Notes under the pieces: model-generated | Told to the model about the DNA's origin: nothing | What the model saw: only the letters and a program-made list of their open reading frames with translations | Databases searched by the model: none | Part shown: positions 1 to 12,138 of the stretch, one piece after another | Layout of the letters: every line of letters begins with the position of its first letter | How positions within the stretch are numbered: position 1 is the first letter of the stretch | Position numbers and translations under genes: made by a program | Source: Rattus norvegicus | Lineage: Eukaryota; Chordata; Mammalia; Rodentia; Muridae | Length of the DNA stretch: 64,000 nucleotides | Reading direction: 5' to 3' | Assembly (NCBI RefSeq): GCF_036323735.1 | Contig: NC_086040.1 | Location: 4,864,568 to 4,928,567, forward strand

Positions 1-1004
1 AATAAAGTCTCCTGGAAACTGGGTAAGCAAGGTAAGCCGGCATGGCTAACAAGTCAATCCAGGTGGGTTAACATTTGTCCATTAGGTATACAGATGGATC
101 ATTTCATTGAATAAGCTGAATGTATCTCCTGTCCACTATGTTCTAATCCCATGCAAGGAAAGTTTTGTTGATATTGTCTATCCTGTGCCCCAGCAAGTGT
201 TTTTCACATTCGGTGTGCAGTCTTCAGTGGTATGAACCTTGTGAGAATGGAGGGAGCCAGGGAAAGCCACAGACAACAAAATTCTACATTCTAGAAGATC
301 AAGGCCTTCTCATAAAAAAAATCCTTGGACCTATGAATTCAGCAGTGAGGTAAATTACAATCAACATCTGGTCATGCAGCTGATATCTGGTAAACAGGCC
401 TGTTGACTAACTATTCCTTGGGGGAAAGAAAGCATTAAAAATTAGCATGAGATTAAAAAAAAACTTAAAAATGAGTTAGAACTCTGATAATTAGCAGTAA
501 GTGGTCCCGATGAGGGTCACAAATAACACTAAGTGCATTATCTTGAGCAAGATTTATTCTGCTGGAAATCTCATATGTTCATACGTGCTTGAAAATCTGT
601 CACAGAAGACTGTATTATATTATACTCTAAACCAGAAAGACCATACCCAAAAGTATATTATTCTTTCTGCAGTAAAGTGTTGCTACTACTTCACATCACA
701 CTTTTGTATGTGAGGATGAAATTAATGATCTACATAGATGAAGGCAGTCCCTCAATCCTTGTCTTAGTAATTTTTTTAATATGGAAAATGTCTGAGAGTT
801 CATCAGTTCCACATCTGAACTGAAGTAACTGTTCTTCTGACTGTATACATAGAGGACATCTGAGTAGTAGTTGATATTTTTAGTCAGTGACATCTCCCCA
901 TGGATCTGTTTGAGCCTGAATAAGCATGCATAGTCATATTTTAGCTAAGGGAATCATGTAGTATCCAAAACATTACAGGATTCGTCTGTTGTAAATATTT
1001 TTCT
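1..1004. other. Unassigned non-repetitive DNA
   Basis: AT-rich sequence in which I recognise no gene, repeat or RNA. The short open frames here are under 75 codons, have no recognisable domain and look like chance. Confidence 0.5.
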
Positions 1005-1254
1005 TTTACACAGGTTAAGGAAGGTGCATAAAAGTCTGTATATCAAAGGTTGAAGATTTTACACCATCCATAGATGAAAATATTTTGGTTTACACAGGTG
1101 AAGGAAGGTGCATAAAAGTCTATATATCAAATGTTGATGATATTAGACCATCCATAGATGAAAATATTTTGGTTTACACAGGGGAAGGAAGGTGTATCAA
1201 AGGCAGTATACCAAAGGTTGTAGATATTACACCATCCATAGATGAAAATATAAC
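1005..1254. repeat. 84-bp minisatellite, three tandem copies
   Basis: Three head-to-tail units start at 1005, 1089 and 1173, each opening with TTTACACAGG and closing with CCATCCATAGATGAAAATAT. Units 1 and 2 differ at only a few positions; unit 3 is more diverged. The unit length is divisible by three, but the frames contain stops, so I see no coding role. An L1 3' UTR scrap lies immediately downstream. Confidence 0.9.
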
Positions 1255-1264
1255 AAGATAAATT

Positions 1265-1412
1265 CTGTAGGGCTACACAGATCCCCCCATTGCCGCCCTC
1301 CCCCCAACAGTCTAGTTCACTGGGGGTTCATTCTTAGCAGGACCCAGGGCTTCCCTTTCCACTGGTGCTCTTACTAGGATATTCATTGCTACCTATACGG
1401 TCACAATTCTAA
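1265..1412 (-). mobile_element. L1 3' UTR fragment, internal piece
   Basis: This stretch closely repeats the sequence at 3300-3425, which belongs to the 3' UTR of the L1 on the minus strand: the C-rich block, then AACAGTCTAGTTCACTG, then the AGGACCCAGGGCTTCC block. It lacks the A-rich 3' end and the ORF2 side, so it is truncated at both ends. That suggests it came in by rearrangement or as a decayed insertion. Confidence 0.8.
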
Positions 1413-2062
1413 GCCAGGAGGGAAAGAAATCACTTCACATGGAAACTTAAAATAAGCAGATGCTTGGTATGTAGACTGTTAATAGATAATGAAAAAAACA
1501 TCTAAAAATCACATGCATATATACAAGATGCTATTCAAAAAGTATCCAGAGGCAGTTTCCAACCTATATTTAGCACAAATAGATTGATTTTCCACTTTAA
1601 AGATTGTGATCACAACCATTGAGTATTAAGAACACTATATTAGAACTCACTTGCATATCATAAGACTGTATAACTAGGTAGTCACAGCAAACATGACATT
1701 CAGGAAACATAGCCTGAATTTGCCAAGAATGGAGGGAATGCATTTAGCTGATGATTTCTGGCCATGAAACTCAAAGGTCAAAAATACCATCTGGATTCGC
1801 ATTTACACAACAAAAAATAATTAGTTTTAGGACAAAATTTGAATCTAAAGGCTCCAAAAAATTATTTATCATTGACCTCTGAATCCCTATGGAGATTGGA
1901 GGATATTATGAGTTTAATGTGTTACCCAGAGGTATAAGTAAATGGTGCTATTTGAAGTGATTAGATATGTTAAAGAGGAATGCAAAACAAAGGATGCCAT
2001 GGTATCTTTGAAGAAGTGTGCTTCTCCAACATGTATCAGGAGTTACCATGGAGTGACCTAGA

Positions 2063-2064
<2 letters not shown>
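1413..2064. other. Unassigned non-repetitive DNA
   Basis: AT-rich sequence with no recognisable gene or repeat family. Confidence 0.45.

Positions 2065-2098
<34 letters not shown>
2065..2098. repeat. (CA)n microsatellite
   Basis: About 17 uninterrupted CA dinucleotides, a typical length-variable rodent microsatellite. Confidence 0.97.
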
Positions 2099-2099
<1 letters not shown>

Positions 2100-3103
2100 C
2101 CTACAAATAAGTGACTTTCTCTGTGCTCTTGGGGTATGCTGGATTGATTCAAGGTCTGAGGTGTATACTCCACAAGTAAGTCAAACCCAATGTCAATGAA
2201 ATAATACAGAATTCCTCCTCCTTTCTTGAGAAAGAATTCTGCCCATGAGCAATGCTTACATTTTAAAGTTTAAGAGGAATGATTTGAAAATAGTAACAAC
2301 TGAATCCCACTTTGAAAACAATATTTCAGAGAGGTCTAGTGACTCAATTTTTGTTTTATGGAACTGTAGAAGCTCAGTTCTCTTGATTGCAGGATTGAAC
2401 CAGGTCATCAATAGTCATAACTCTATAGGGACACTAAGAGTTTTGACAATTCTTTAAGTTGAAAAACCTAAGAAACTGTACTGGCAACAGCTTACTTCAA
2501 AGGGAGAAACTTGTGCTTGAGTAAATCCAGTACCTAAGACTGAGCAGCTGGTTCAAAGCCAAGGAAAACATTGTATCTAAATAGGGACTTCCTGATGCAG
2601 AAAATGTTACTAAAATGAAGAAAGCTAAGGGCTTCAGGAAATATGCATTAGTAAGAATTTGAATGGTAAAATTATATGCAATTAATTTAGTGGTACACAT
2701 TGAGAGGACAAATTTTTAAAATCTTTATCTCCTTGGAAATGAAAATGTTTGAGCTGAGTAAATGCTGTAGCCCAGGTAGGAAAGGGAAGTGAGTTTTCAT
2801 TTAGATATTGGAGTTACCTTCACACTGATCATGAACATGAGAGGGTTTCAAAGAAGTGTTGAAGCACATCAAAAACTGCTGGGCATCCAGGAGAAGTCTC
2901 AGAGGGTTAATTCATTCTTTTTTTTTCACATAACATGACATAATTTATTTTTTCGCAAATGCAAATTCATAAATTTAACTGGGTGGAATCTTGCTCCAAC
3001 ATCACCAATCTTTTAATTACATTTAATATGCTTGAACATAGGATTAAGTTTAATTCTACTTTCCCGGTAACCCTTTACTCTTTGAACCATATATTTTGTG
3101 TTT
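2099..3103. other. Unassigned non-repetitive DNA
   Basis: No recognisable gene or mobile element. There are short T-runs near 2920 and 2945. The open frames at 2245-2457 and 2497-2700 have no family resemblance. Confidence 0.45.
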
Positions 3104-3171
3104 TTCCTTCCTTCCTTCCTTCATCCCTTCCTTCCTTCCTTCCTTCTCTCCTTCTTTCTTTCTTCTTTTTT
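3104..3171. repeat. (CCTT)n pyrimidine tract at the L1 tail
   Basis: An interrupted CCTT/TTTC tract lies directly beyond the 3' end of the minus-strand L1. On the L1 strand it reads as a GGAA/GAAA-rich tail, so it probably grew from the element's poly-A tail. Confidence 0.85.
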
Positions 3172-6100
3172 ATCAAATTATTATTTTTTTATTAACTTGA
3201 ATATTTCTTATGTACATTTCGAGTGTTATTCCCTTTCCCCGTTTCCGGGCAAGCATCCCCCTTCCTCCCTTCCCCTTCCTTATCAGTGTTCCCCTCCCAA
3301 CCCTCCCCCCATTGCCGCCCTCCCCCCAACAGTCTAGTTCACTGCAGGTTCACTCTTAGCAGGACCCAGGGCTTCCCCTTCCACTGGTGTTCTTACTAGG
3401 TTATTCACTGCTACCTATTCGGTCAGAGTCCAGGGTCAGTCCATGTATAGTCTTTAGGTAGTGGCTTAGTCCCTGAAAGTTCTGGTTGCTTGGCATTGTT
3501 GTACATATGGGGTCTCGAGCCCCTTCAACCTCTTCCAGCTCTTTCTCTGATTTCTTCAACAGGGGTCCTATTCTCAGTTCAGTGGTTTGCTGCTGGCATT
3601 CGCCTCTGTATTTGCTGTTTTCTGGCTGCGTCTCTCAGGAGCGATCTACATCCAGCTCCTGTTGGTCTGCACTTCTTCGCTTCATCCATCTTGTCTAATT
3701 GGGTGGTTGTATATGCATGGGTCACATGTGGGTCAGGCTCTGAATGGGTTTCCTTCTGTCTCTGTTTTAATCTTTGCCTCTCTCTTCCCTGCCAAGGGTA
3801 TTCTTGTTCCCCTTTTAAAGAAGGAGTGAAGCATTCACATTTTGATCATCTGTCTTGAGTTTCATTTGTTCTAGGCATCTAAGGTAATTCAAGCATTTGG
3901 GCTAATAGCCACTTATCAATGAGTGCATACCATATATGTCTTTCTGTGATTGGGTTAGCTCACTCAGGATGATATTTTCTAGTTCCAACCATTTGCCTAC
4001 GAATTTCATAAAGTCATTGTTTTTGATAGCTGAGTAATATTCAATTGTGTAGATGTACCACATTTTCTGTATCCATTCCTCTTTTGAAGAGCATCAGGGT
4101 TCTTTCCAGCTTCTGGCTATTATAAATAAGTCTGCTATGAACATAGTGGAGCACGTGTCTTTTTTATATGTTGGGACATCTTTTGGGTATATGCCCAAGA
4201 GAGGTATAGCTGGATCCTCAGGCAGTACAATGTCCAATTTTGTGAGGAACTTCCAGACTGATTTCCACAATGGGTTTACCAGTCTGCAACCCCACCAACA
4301 ATGGAGGAGTGTTCCTCTTTCTCCGCATCCGCGCCAGCATTTGCTGTCACCTGAGTTTTTGATCTTAGCCATTCTCACTGGTGTGAGGTGAAATCTCAGG
4401 GTTGTTTTGATTTGCATTTCCCTTATGACTAAAGATGTTGAACATTTCTTTAGGTGTTTCTCAGCCATTCGGCATTCCTCAGCTGTGAATTCTTTGTTTA
4501 GCGCTGAACTCCATATTTTAATAGGGTTATTTGTCTCCCTGCGGTCTAACTTCTTGAGTTCTTTGTATATTTTGGATATAAGGCTTCTATCTGTTGTAGG
4601 AATGGTAAAAATCTTTTCACAATCTGTGGGTTTCCGTTTTGTCCTAACCACAGTGTCCTTTGCCTTACAAGAGCTTTGCAGGTTTATGAGATACCATTTG
4701 TCGATTCTTGATCTTAGAGCATCAGCCATTGGTGTTTTGTTCAGGAAATTTTTTCCAGTGCCCAGGTGTTCCAGATGCTTCCCTAGTTTTTCTTCTATTA
4801 GTTTGAGTGTATCTGGTTTGATGTGGAGGTCCTTGATCCACTTGGATTTAAGCTTTGAACAGGGTGATAAGCATGGAACGATCTGCATTCTTCTATATGT
4901 TGACCTCCAGTAAAAACCATCACCATTTGCTGAAAATGCTATCTTTTTTCCATTTGATGCTTTTGGCTCCTTTGTCAAAAATCAAGTGACCATAGGTGTG
5001 TGGGTTCATTTCTGGGTCTTCAATTCTATTCCATTGGTCTATCTGTCTGTCTCTGTACCAATACCATGCAGTTTTTTTCACTATTGCTCTGTAATACTGC
5101 TTGAGTTCAGGGATAGTGATTCCCCCTGAATTCCTTTTATTGTTGAGGATAGTTTTAGTTATCCTGGGTTTTTTGTTATTCCAGATGAATTTGCAAATTG
5201 TTCTGTCTAAATCTTTGAAGAATTGGATTGGTATTTTGATGTGGATTGCATTGTATCTGAAGATCGCTTTTGGTAAAATGGCCATTTTTACTATATTAAT
5301 TATGCCAATCCATGAACATGGGAGATCTTTCAATCTTCTGAGGTCTTCTTCAATTTCTTTCTTCAGTGTCTTGAAGTTCTTATTGTACAAATCTTTTACT
5401 TGCTTGGTTAAAGTCACACCGAGTTACTTTACATTATTTGGGTTTATTATGAAGGGTGTCGTCTCTGGTGGAACTTTTAGGATCACTTAAATATCTTCTG
5501 CAAATAATGATATTTTGACTTCTTCTTTTGCGATCTGTATCCCCTTGACCTCCTTTTGTTGTCTGATTGCTCTGGCTACAACTTCAAGAACTATATTGAA
5601 TAAGTAGGGAGAGAGTGGGCAGCCTTGTCTAGTCCCTGATTTTAGTGGGATTGCTTCTAGTTTATCTCCATTTAGTTTAATGTTAGCAACTGGTTTGCTG
5701 TATATGGCTTTTACTATGTTTAGGTATGGGCCTTGAATTCCTATTCTTTCTAGGATTTTTATCATGAAGGGGTGTGGAATTTTGTCAAATGCTTGCTCAG
5801 CATCTAATGAAATGATCATGTGGTTTTTTTTCTTTCAGTTTGTTTATATAATGTATCACATTGATGGTTTTCCGTATATTAAACCATCCCTGCATGCCTG
5901 GGATGAAGCCTACTTGATCATTGTGGATGATTGTTTTGATGTGCTCTTGGATTCGGTTTGCCAGAATTTTATTGAGTATTTATGCATCGATATTCATAAG
6001 GGAAATTGGTCTGAAGTTCTCTTTCTTTGTTGTGTCTTTGTGTGGTTTAGGTATAAGAGTAATTGTGGCTTCATAGTAGGAATTCGGTAGTGCTCCATCT

Positions 6101-7053
6101 GTTTCAATTTTGTGGAATAATTTGGATAATATTGGTATGAGGTCTTCTATGAAGGTCTGATAGAATTCTGCACTAAACCCATCTGGACCTGGGCTCTTTT
6201 TTCTTGGGAGACCATTAATGACTGCTTCTATTTCTTTAGGAGTTATGGGGTTGTTTAACTGGTTTATCTGTTCCGGATTTAACTTCGGTACCTGTTATCT
6301 GTCTAGGAAATTGTCCATTTCCTGTAGATTTTCAAGTTTTGTTGAATATAGGCTTTTATAGTAAGATCTGATGATTTTTTGAATTTCCTCTGAATCTGTA
6401 GTTATGTCTCCCTTTTCATTTCTGATTTTGTTAATTTGGACGCACTCTCTGTGTCCTCTCGTTAGTCTGGCTGAGGGTTTATCTATCTTGTCGATTTTCT
6501 CAAAGAACCAAAAGTTGGTTCTATTGATTCTTTCTATGGTCCTTTTTGTTTCTACTTGGTTGATTTCAGCTCTGAGTTTGATTATTTCTTGCCTTCTACT
6601 CCTTCTGGGTGTATTTGCTTCTTCTTGTTCTAGAGATTTTAGTTGTGCTGTCAAGCTGCAGACATATGCTCTTTTCTCTTTCTTTCTGCCGGCACTCAGC
6701 GCTATGAGTTTTCCTCTTAGCACAGCTTTCATTGTGTCCCATAAGTTTGGGTATGTTGTACCTTCATTTTCATTAAATTCTAAAAAGTTTTTAATTTCCT
6801 TCTTTATTTCTTTCTTGACCGGGTTATCATTGAGTAGAGCATTGTTCAATTTCTACGTATATGTTGGCCTTCTTTCCTTATTGTTATTGAAGACCAGTTT
6901 TAAGCCGTGGTGGTCTGATAGCACGCATGAGATTATTTCTATCTTTCTGTACCTATTGAGGCCCGTTTTTTGACCAATTATATGGTCAATTTTGGAGAAA
7001 GTACCATGAGGTGCTGAGAAGAAGGTATATCCTTTTGCTTTAGGATAGAATTC
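3172..7053 (-). mobile_element. LINE-1 (rat L1 type), 5'-truncated, 3.9 kb
   Basis: On the minus strand this reads as the end of the L1 endonuclease domain, the reverse transcriptase, the cysteine-rich C-terminal region (CWRGCGERGTLLHCWW near 4300) and a G-rich 3' UTR (3172-3901). The ORF2 stop lies at 3902-3904, after a SLISGY ending. ORF1 and most of the endonuclease are missing; the 5' break is near 7053, just beyond the SDHHGLKL segment. ORF2 is broken by premature stops, for example an opal codon just after the WKEP segment (about 4094), and by frameshifts. The reverse transcriptase motif reads FAED instead of FADD near 5500. This is a dead but fairly young copy. Confidence 0.96.
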
Positions 7054-8094
7054 TTGTTATGAGAATTTTAACGTTTATTGGAAACAGTCAAGAGAAATTC
7101 AAAATCTAGCAAAAAAATTCTGTACATGTCTCATATGAGCCGTGGAAGTCCTTGAAGTGTAAAGGCCCCAAAGGGGCATAGCTAGATTCATCTTTAAAAC
7201 ACTATTACAATTGGTGACTGACTGCCTTCCCTCTATGTTCCCAAGGCCAACCACAGGGTACGACTGTGGTAGTAAATCTTCAACAAGAGAATGCTGCTTA
7301 GATTAATTACTGTGTTTTGTTTTTTTTTTTTTGGAGTTTTGTTTTCTTCAGGTTTTAGCTTTGTTTGGTTTGGTTGGAAGTTTTGTTATTGATTCTATTT
7401 TAATTTTTGTTCTTCTAGTGAATTTTCATTTCGGTTAAAGTCATGCACTTTATATTATGATTGTATCATTTAACCAGTTTTTGAAAAATGTTAATATATA
7501 TTTTTCAGAATAAATTGTGTTTTTCAACTCTTAAGAAACTTGTTTTTTTATGTGTGGTGTAGCCATGTGTAATCTGACAAACCATATGCAGAGATAGGTC
7601 ACTGAAACATTCAGGTGCCTTGGGATTGATAATTTGTTCACAGCAAGCCAGAGGTAAACATGTGGATTGGACTTTCAATGTCGCTAATATGGCTCACTGT
7701 GGATGACAATTTCATGATGGAAAAGGTATCCCTGATGCATCATTGTGGTCATATATTTAGGTTCTCCTAAAATATAGTACTCTAGGGGTATTCGTATAGA
7801 ACATACTAGTGAGAAACTCAATAGTTTTGCTCTAATGATTCTCAGACATGGAAACATTCACCAATGGAGTAAAAATAGAAATCAGAAAAACCAGACCTAT
7901 CTGTCTCTGGTTTCATGAAATATAGTCACAGTGGGAATCACTTGGGAGAGTTAATGAATTCCATGTTTCTAAAAACCATTTTTATTCTTAGTTTTTATGG
8001 TTTTGGACTTGAATATATATTTGGTGCCTATTTTGAATAGTTGTTTGGGTCAGTTTATTATCATTAACATCATTATTACTATTATTTCTTTTAT
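7054..8094. other. Unassigned DNA between two L1 copies
   Basis: AT-rich sequence with a T-run at about 7319-7332 and no recognisable gene or repeat family. Confidence 0.45.
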
Positions 8095-8741
8095 TTTTTA
8101 TAATTTTTTTAATCTTTATTAACTTGAATATTTCTTATTTGCCTTCCCGATTGTTATTCCCCTACCTAGTTTATGGGCCAACATCCCCCTAACATCTCCC
8201 CCCTCAATATGGGCTTCCCCTTCCCATCCTCCCCCCATTACCACCCTCACTGCAACAACCACGTTAACTTTGTGTACAGTCTTGGCAGAAACAATGGCTT
8301 CACCTTCCACTGGGGGTCTTACTACCTATTCATTTCTACCTATGCAGTTGGAGTCTTTGGATAGTGGCTTTGTCCCTGGAAGCTCTGGTTGCTTGGCACT
8401 GTTGTTCATAGGGGTCTCGAGCCGCTTCAAGCTCTTCCAGTCCTTTCTCTGATTCCTTCAACGGGGGTCCCATTCTCAGTTCAGTGATTTGCTGCACCCA
8501 TTGGCCTATGTATTTGCTGTATTCTGGGTGAGTCTCTCAGGAGAGTTCTATATCCGGTTCCTGTTGGCCTGCACATCTTTGCTTCATCTATCTTATCTAA
8601 TTGGGTGGCTGTATATGTATGGGCCACATGTGGGGCGGGCTCTGAATGGGTGTTACTTCTGCCTCTGTTCTAAACTTTGCCTCCCTATTCCCGGACAATG
8701 GTATTCTTTTCCCCTTTTAAAGAAGGTGTGAAGCATTTGCG
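8095..8741 (-). mobile_element. L1 3' UTR segment of a rearranged element
   Basis: This matches the 3' UTR of the L1 at 3172-3850 over its whole length, in the same (minus) orientation, beginning with the L1 3' end motif TTTATTAACTTGAATATTTC. It stops at 8741, where L1 sequence switches strand. The pair 8095-8741 and 8742-9480 has the layout expected from twin priming: a correctly oriented 3' part followed by an inverted upstream part. Confidence 0.9.
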
Positions 8742-9480
8742 TTTAAGATCTGTATGATAAGAACTTCAAGCCTCTGAAGAAAGAAATTGAAGAATACCTC
8801 AGAAGGTGGAAAGATCTCCCATGCTCATGGATTGGCAGGAGTAATATAGTAAAAATGTCCATTTTACCTAAAGCGATCTGCTGATTCAATGCAATCCGCA
8901 TCAAAATATGAATCCAATTCTTCAGAGAGTTAGACAGAACAATTTCCAAATTTATCTGGAATAACGAAAAATCCAGGATAACGAAAATCTCAACAATAAG
9001 ATGACTTCTAGGGGAATCACTGTCCCTGAACTCAAGCAGTATTACAGAGCAATAGTGATAAAACTGCTTCGTATTGACACAGAGACAGACAGACAGAGCA
9101 GTTGAATAGAATTTAAGACCCAGAAATGAAACCACAAACCTATGGTCATGTGATTTTTGATAAAGGAGCCAAAACCATCTAATGGAATATAGCATTTTCA
9201 TCAAATGGTGTTTGGTCAATGGGAGGTCACCATGTAGAAGAGTGCATATAGATCCATGCTTATCAACCTATACAAAGCTTAAGTAAAAGAGGGTTAAGTA
9301 CCTCCACATCAAACCAGATGCACTCAAACTAATAGAAGAGAAAGTGGGGAAGGATGTTGAAGACATGTGCACTGGAGAAAATTTCCTGAAAAAAAACACC
9401 AATGGCTTATGGTCGAAAATCAAGAATCGACAAAGGCGATCTCAAAAAACTGCAAAGCTTATGTAAGGCAAAGGACACTG
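8742..9480 (+). mobile_element. Inverted L1 ORF2 segment
   Basis: ORF2 sequence on the plus strand, from the KNFKTLKKEIEED-like region through the RDRQIDQ region to the segment ending AAGGACACTG. It is more diverged than the other young L1 copies and contains stops and indels. It joins the minus-strand 3' piece at 8741 and ends exactly where the left arm of the palindrome begins. Confidence 0.9.
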
Positions 9481-9481
9481 T

Positions 9482-11109
9482 TATTGTTTCTCTTTTACAT
9501 AAGTGTTTTGCCTGCTTTAAGTCCTATGCACCATACACTTGCAATTCCCACTTAAGCCATTTGGGTGAGAGAATTCCACATGGAATTGGGTTACCCTTTT
9601 TGTTCTATGCTTAACAAAGTCTCAAAATGCATGAGCTATGTTTCCAGCCCATGTGCATGACTTTTATCCTTTCTTTTGTACTGTATTAGTTGAACAGGAT
9701 CAAACTCTACCAAAGAGAGAAGTTTTGTGATACCTAAAGGAATACATATATGGTATAGACATGGTCATTATCTAAACTGCCATTCATCCATGTAGGTTAT
9801 TCGTGGAAACAGCATTATACCTCAGTATCTCTAAACTCTCAAATCTCATTCTTGGTGACAATGTATATTAGACCCATCAGATGTAATGAAGAATTAAAAA
9901 ACTCTTCTTGTGGTGAAAGGGGAAAGGTAATCACATTGCTTTATAATAAATGCAGTGCTAAGAGCAAGATTCAGACTAGTCTGGTGGGATGCAGCCTGCA
10001 GCTGAGACAACAGACATTTGGTGGAAAATGATTCAGTTCAAAAATGGTAAGGGGGGAAGGTATTGATATTGTTCTAATAGATTTCACAACATTTAAAACG
10101 TGTTTCTTCCAGATCAGTGAATGACTGTTGTAAAGCAACACCTGAAATGAACTTTTGAGACCAAACATCAGCCTGAGAATTAATGTGTGAATGAATTAAT
10201 TCTGTGCCACCCCAGCCTGTTGCTTTGAATCTAAGAGTCAAAAGTATCCATTCTATGAATGATATGTAGATATATGCACATTATAGCAGGGTGGATACAG
10301 AGTTCTTCGTTTCCAAGAATGAGGTATTCAGCAGGGGACTTGGGTCAGCAATAAAGGTAATTTTTGCTGACTCTTGATACTTGAAATACTTCCCTAGGAG
10401 ACCCATGATTGAAAGAAAGAATAAACTTCAGACAACTTGTCTCAGATTTTTATATAGTTCAGTTTTCATGGTCTTGATCCACAAAAGGAAAGACATCTGG
10501 TTTTCCAATTCTTGTTTATCTTGTAATTCTTCTACATGATGCACTCATGCAAATATATTACTGTGCATTGACAGATGACTATTTCTATTTTTATTCTGTT
10601 GCCAAGAACTATAGAAAATAAGAAGATCTGTATCAAAGTATCATATGAAAATCATGATAAGGTAATGTGGTGATTGGAAATTTGTAACTGAGCTGAACCT
10701 CTTACTAGACACAAACTCCACTAACAGGTCTTCTCTAGATTCCTGGTGCAGAAGCCGTTACTTCCTAACAGAACATATAGGATGAATCTCTCTGTACAGA
10801 GAAAACGGATTTGTCACAATGATCACAGGCTATGGCCCACATAATTTAACAAAGACTGGCTATTTGGAAATTCCAAGAATCCATTAGTTTATTGATCCAG
10901 TCTCATCTGGTCATTAGTATTTGATTAAATCTTCAGAATGCAGTTTCTATTGTCTGTGAGGGTTTGGTAGCCATGTTAATGCAAGCAGGAAAAAGGAAAA
11001 GCTTCTTCCTTCCATGTTTTCTATAGGCTTCTGGTAGAATGCATGGTTAAGAATATATTGGGATTACGATGCTCAATCAGACCTATATCTTCAACTGAAC
11101 TTTCTTTTT
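9482..11109 (+). repeat. Left arm of a large imperfect palindrome
   Basis: The reverse complement of this arm matches 12139-13755 along its length, at about 88-90 % by eye with small indels. Anchor pairs: 9966-9995 with about 13255-13280, 10550-10620 with about 12620-12695, and 11040-11067 with 12185-12212. The outer end (TATTGTTTC) abuts L1 and the inner end (CAACTGAACTTTCTTTT) abuts the spacer. I recognise no gene in the arm. Confidence 0.92.
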
Positions 11110-11790
11110 GACTTTTCTTGTACTCTGACTAGAATCAACACACAACTGTTTGGGATTTTCTTGGCAATCAATCAGTTTGTGAACAGAACTGAATTCATCA
11201 TTTGGTCTGCTATTTATGTTAATATTGCTACAGTGAGGGACATCTCTGCTAAAGCTCTTCATCTATTTTTCAGAGAGCATCCTCATACAAGTGTGGACAT
11301 CTGTGGGTTGTGGTAAGGAAAGGTTCAGAACACTGTCTGAGAGCCGTAAATGCAGAAGTACATGCATGGGATAGGGAAAGGCCAGTGTTTAGATCATAAA
11401 CAACCTCACAATATTCATTGTTTTAATTATCATTAGGAAGTGGACTTCTGCTAAATGACCTCAGCAGAACAGCATGGTAGAAAAACAGTAACTGATTCGA
11501 TGGAGATTTAGATGCATTGGATTGTTAAACATGGGCTCAGAGGTAGTGACATATCAGCACATGAAGAATGGATAGTCAATCTTGTGTGATCTGTTAAGCT
11601 TCCCTACCCCATGGTTTCAGGCAAACAGCATCAGATTTTAGCACTGAGTAATAGAATAAAACAAATTTGTTGAAAATACCAATCATAAGAAAATACTTAC
11701 ATCCTCCATGATGCACATCAACTCTCAGGTGCACTGGCTTCAGCATGACTGAATGTCTGCTGTCCACATGGGTATTTAATGCCACTCCTT
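11110..11790. other. Palindrome spacer beside the glutaredoxin copy
   Basis: Unpaired part of the palindrome loop. The portion next to the retrocopy (about 11590-11790) could be its 3' UTR, because it continues without a break from the decayed stop codon. I see no clear poly-A tract that would mark the 3' end of a retrocopy. 11110-11590 holds nothing recognisable. Confidence 0.5.
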
Positions 11791-12138
11791 TCATAACTGC
11801 AGATCTCCAATCTGCTTCAGCCACATCATCATTTCCCCATTCTGTTGGAGGGAGATTAGATCACTGTGTCTGCCTATGCAGTCTTTCTTTACTTATGAAG
11901 GCCCAAGGAACTATTCTCACTCCACTGAGCTGTTGTAAGTAATCTTGAATCACATTGGTGTTGTTGGTGGCTGTGAGGTCTACAAATCCAGAACACCATG
12001 TTTAAAAGGGAGTTGATTGAGAATTTCTTGCATATTTCTGCAAAAGTTACAGGTGTGATCGATGAACAGAACCGACTTTCCATACTGGATCTTGCAGTTC
12101 ACATACACTTGAGCCATGTTGAGAGGCTGCAGCTTCCC
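11791..12138 (-). pseudogene. Glrx: Processed pseudogene of glutaredoxin-1
   Basis: On the minus strand an ATG at 12117-12115 opens a frame reading MAQ-(V/F)-VNCKIQ, then a GKV-LFI-HTC stretch, EILNQLPFKHG, and after a frame change ATNNTNVIQDYLQQLSG-R-VP. The homologue of the C-terminal SLQQ-GE and LKQIG-LQ segments ends at TGA 11793-11791. Glutaredoxin-1 is a cytosolic GSH-dependent thiol-disulfide oxidoreductase of about 107 residues. Here the CPYC redox site reads CNFC. A 1-nt deletion near codon 50 produces an in-frame TAG, and about 4 extra nucleotides near codon 82 partly restore the frame, so no functional protein is possible. The whole coding region lies in one piece without introns, indicating a retrocopy. 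A short 5' UTR-like stretch reaches 12138, exactly the inner edge of the right palindrome arm. Confidence 0.9.

Noticed and set aside
1005..1254. CRISPR-like array
   Set aside because: Units are directly adjacent without unique spacers, and the genome is mammalian; this is a minisatellite.
165..3103. Several open frames of 60-80 codons
   Set aside because: They start with TTG, GTG or isolated ATG codons, contain no recognisable domain and occur at the frequency expected by chance in AT-rich mammalian DNA.
4094..6973. Long frames on the plus strand opposite the L1 ORF2, for example 6404-6973
   Set aside because: They are antisense shadows of the L1 ORF2 coding sequence; no independent family resemblance.
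11594..11824. Independent small gene on the minus strand
   Set aside because: Its upstream end is the frameshifted C-terminal part of the glutaredoxin retrocopy and the rest is probably its 3' UTR.
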